A stretch of DNA of 64,000 bases from Acanthococcus lagerstroemiae (taxonomy: Eukaryota; Arthropoda; Insecta; Hemiptera; Eriococcidae): assembly GCA_031841125.1 (NCBI GenBank), contig CM063108.1, positions 71,520,344-71,584,343 of the forward strand. Direction: 5' to 3'. The first letter of the stretch is position 1, and every line of letters starts with the position of its first letter. The notes beneath the pieces are model-generated. The model saw nothing but the letters and a program-made list of their open reading frames with translations, was not told where the DNA came from and ran no database searches. The position numbers and the translations under genes were made by a program. This document shows, in pieces, positions 61,890 through 64,000 of this stretch.

Positions 61890-63603
61890 ATGGACGTGAA
61901 TTCCAGACAAACCATTCTGTTTGCAAATGTGTTGGATTACGAAACGTTCACTTATCCTCTGATTCTGGTCAAAGGATGCATCAGTGAAGCGCGCTCAGAT
62001 GGAGAACTTACAATTAGTTATCTCAAGAATGGTGTTAGTACCCAAAATGTGAAAGTAACTGTGCAAGATGATAGATTTGTTGTATTACTCGAACTGGAAC
62101 CGGGACGAAATGAGTTTTCATTTGACATTGAAGAATGTACGGCGAAGAAAGTGTTCTTCTATGTACAACCAGTGGAAAGGTGCGTAGTCACTCCGGTATA
62201 CATCCTTTGCCATGACGTAAACATAGGATCAATGGACGATCAAAATGTTGCCGAAATTTGCCGGAAGATTTTATTTGGCTGTCGACTTATTCAGACGCTG
62301 ATCGCGGAAACTTTATTTCAGTGTGGATTTAAGAAGAACACGTTTTTGCTGGAACGTCGTAAGTATTGGAGTAACACTAGGGTACTGACTTGTTTCGTAT
62401 TAATTTGTTCCAAAGTTAAAATTGTCCTCGCGTTTTCAGATGATGAAAATGGGAATAACGATTGCTTAGTGTTTAACAGCAAATTACCATTAAACACGGC
62501 GACAAATATGTCTTCCGAAGAGTTATGGGAGTATCTAGGTCGAGAAATTATGACTTCCGAGCACGGTTCCAGGAATCGTAAATTCTTAGCGTTTCTTTCT
62601 CGTAGTAAGAATGAATTTTCCGAACATTTAGCTATTGGTGGTGGTGGTTTAGCTTTATGCGATGCTGAATATCTTCGAACGTGGCCGGCATCAATGAGGA
62701 ATATCAGTTCGTACTTTGCGTACGATTCTGAATCCTTTGAGTCCACGAATACTCCGAAGTAGGTCGTACTGTTGTAATTGCGGTACACGTAGAGCTTTCC
62801 ACATGTGTACTACCATACTGTCAAACAGTTTGTTTCGTTTCAGCAGTAGTTTTGGCGCTTCATTAGGCGCAGTATGCCACGAATTATGCCACACTTTCGA
62901 CTTGGGTCACACTGTCGACGGCATCATGGGCAGGGATTTCGACAGAGTGAGCTTGCTGTTCGTAGTCGTTGATAAGAAGAATCGGCGAGGGAAAACTAGC
63001 CAGTCTCCCAATTTTAACTGCATACGGAGCCGGAACGACAGCCTGGTGATATGTGAAGGGACGCTGAGTCGAAAACTGAACATAAATTTTTCGGTGACGC
63101 GTGATTCAGATGCTTGTGTTTGCGGAGATAGGAAGTTAGATAAACCTAGAAATATTAATGACATTTTTCCGAAGACAATTTTCTGGTTTGGCGGTTGTGC
63201 TACGTTGTTAGCTTATCATAGGTAAGTTCAGAGTGTTGATGCTTTCACCCACATCATCTTATGTCATGTTTTCTATGTAGTGAATGTTTGAATATGTGAC
63301 AGGTGGATCAACCATGCTCGATCAGTGACGGAACAAGTGAAATCAAATATCTTGCATTACGATCATGTCAGGTATAACTTCTCATCTGTGTTGTAATGAT
63401 TTAGTCTTACATAGCAAACAGTTCGCAAATTTGGTGGGGACGTGATTTTTCTCTCTAGACTACAATACCTTATTGTTTTTAATAGTTTTCTGCAGAACCG
63501 GATCAGGGTATTTCGCGCTGAAAGCGGCTTGTTTTTTCGCGCCGTGCCAATACCTGGGTTCAGGGGCGGATACAGGGAGGGGGTCCGGATCCCACACCCC
63601 TGA
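61890..63603 (+). CDS. Zinc metallopeptidase, YIL108W-like (Metallopep family)
   Basis: The gene encodes a predicted zinc metallopeptidase of the PF12044 family; substrate and localisation are unknown. Proposed exons: 61890-62358, 62440-62758, 62844-63221, 63303-63371, 63486-63603. All introns are GT-AG (81, 85, 81 and 114 bp), and the phases join to 450 codons plus a stop. N-terminal blocks include FTYPLILVKG, PGRNEFSFD and VYILCHD. The catalytic motif is VCHELCHTFDLGHTVDGIMG (62877-62936): HExxH, a third His six residues on, and a Met-turn-like IM. A following CATLLAYHRWIN block spans the exon 3/4 junction and also fits the family. The ATG at 61890 fits the family N-terminus best; an in-frame ATG at 61800 would add 30 residues. 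The first intron has no in-frame stop. The last exon enters a transposon end at 63561, so its last 14 codons may be foreign. Seen: motifs and splice sites. Inferred: full gene model. Confidence 0.8.
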
Positions 63604-64000
63604 AATATCGAATGTATCTACCAACGCAACTTCTTTATTATGTTTTTTCTATAACATTTTTCTGACATTTTTCATTCGGACCCCCTCCCTCCGAAATTAT
63701 TTTTTATATCTCCTACTGCCTAATATTTTGAATTTAGTTTCGAAAAAAAAAATGTTTTCAGGAGTAATCCCAGAAGAAAGTTTATTATTCTACATTTGCA
63801 TTTCACAAAAAGTTAAAAAGAATAATACCTCGATTTTTTTGAGGTTGTGAATTTTTGATCCGTTTTTCACGGAACGAATTTTGTTATCAATTTTTTCAAG
63901 GCGCGAATTTTTGATCAATTCTTTAAAATATGGTGCAAAAATTTCGCGCCGCAAGCGACCGCTTTGTCTGCCTAATGGGAAATTCGGTACTGGTTTTCTG
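63561..64000 (+). mobile_element. Transposon terminus, continues past window edge
   Basis: CAGGGGCGGATACAGGGAGG then GGGTCCGG at 63561-63588 has the form of a hAT-like terminal repeat. The complement of GGAGGGGGTCCG recurs as CGGACCCCCTCC at about 63678, which gives a foldback near the end. No opposite terminus is seen before the window ends. Frames in this stretch (63473-63850) have no transposase domain. Confidence 0.5.

Noticed and set aside
62318..62788. 156-codon minus-strand frame opposite the metallopeptidase
   Set aside because: It is the antisense shadow of exon 2 of the metallopeptidase gene.
1..64000. CRISPR arrays, rRNA genes, bacterial operons, phage genes
   Set aside because: None seen: no regularly spaced direct repeats, no rRNA-like conserved blocks, and the coding remnants are all eukaryotic transposons or spliced host sequence.

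Overview
The window looks like a gene-poor, AT-rich stretch of an arthropod genome, most likely an insect. Evidence for this is one multi-exon gene with short GT-AG introns of 81, 85, 81 and 114 bp, and a mixed load of decayed RTE-, Jockey- and R1/I-like non-LTR retrotransposons, hAT and other cut-and-paste DNA transposons, and a tRNA-derived SINE. The species cannot be named from the sequence. No rRNA, CRISPR array, operon or prokaryotic signal was seen.

The only convincing host gene is at the right end (61890-63603, + strand). It is a five-exon zinc metallopeptidase of the Metallopep family (PF12044, yeast YIL108W-like), with an HELCH catalytic motif and a third histidine. The five exons join in frame to 450 codons plus a stop. 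The last exon appears to run into a transposon terminus at 63561, so the C-terminus may be transposon-derived.

The rest is mostly a transposon graveyard with several nested insertions. 3715-6510: hAT transposase remnant (minus strand), split by a 759-bp SINE (3797-4555) with a perfect 17-bp target duplication. 16840-18377: internally deleted hAT element with matching termini and a perfect 8-bp duplication. 26934-27274: a fragment of the SINE core in reverse orientation with its own 13-bp duplication. 30890-33296: RTE-like retrotransposon interrupted by a 441-bp TA-flanked MITE (31352-31792); a second RTE 3' fragment lies at 39545-40236. 41466-43278: 5'-truncated Jockey/I-like LINE with a poly(A) tail. 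49196-49730: R1/I-like RT fragment. 49810-51110: Jockey-like gag and RT fragments. 47126-47566 and 56325-56594: two hAT-type MITEs with 8-bp duplications.

Two CpG-rich blocks (37560-39260 and 45400-46850) stand out from the AT-rich background and may be promoter or 5'-exon regions of genes whose bodies I could not recognise. Long stretches (6511-16800, 18386-26040, 27288-30880, 33300-37560, 53200-56320, 56603-61800) hold no convincing coding sequence. All family assignments were made by eye from conserved motifs; none has been checked by database search.
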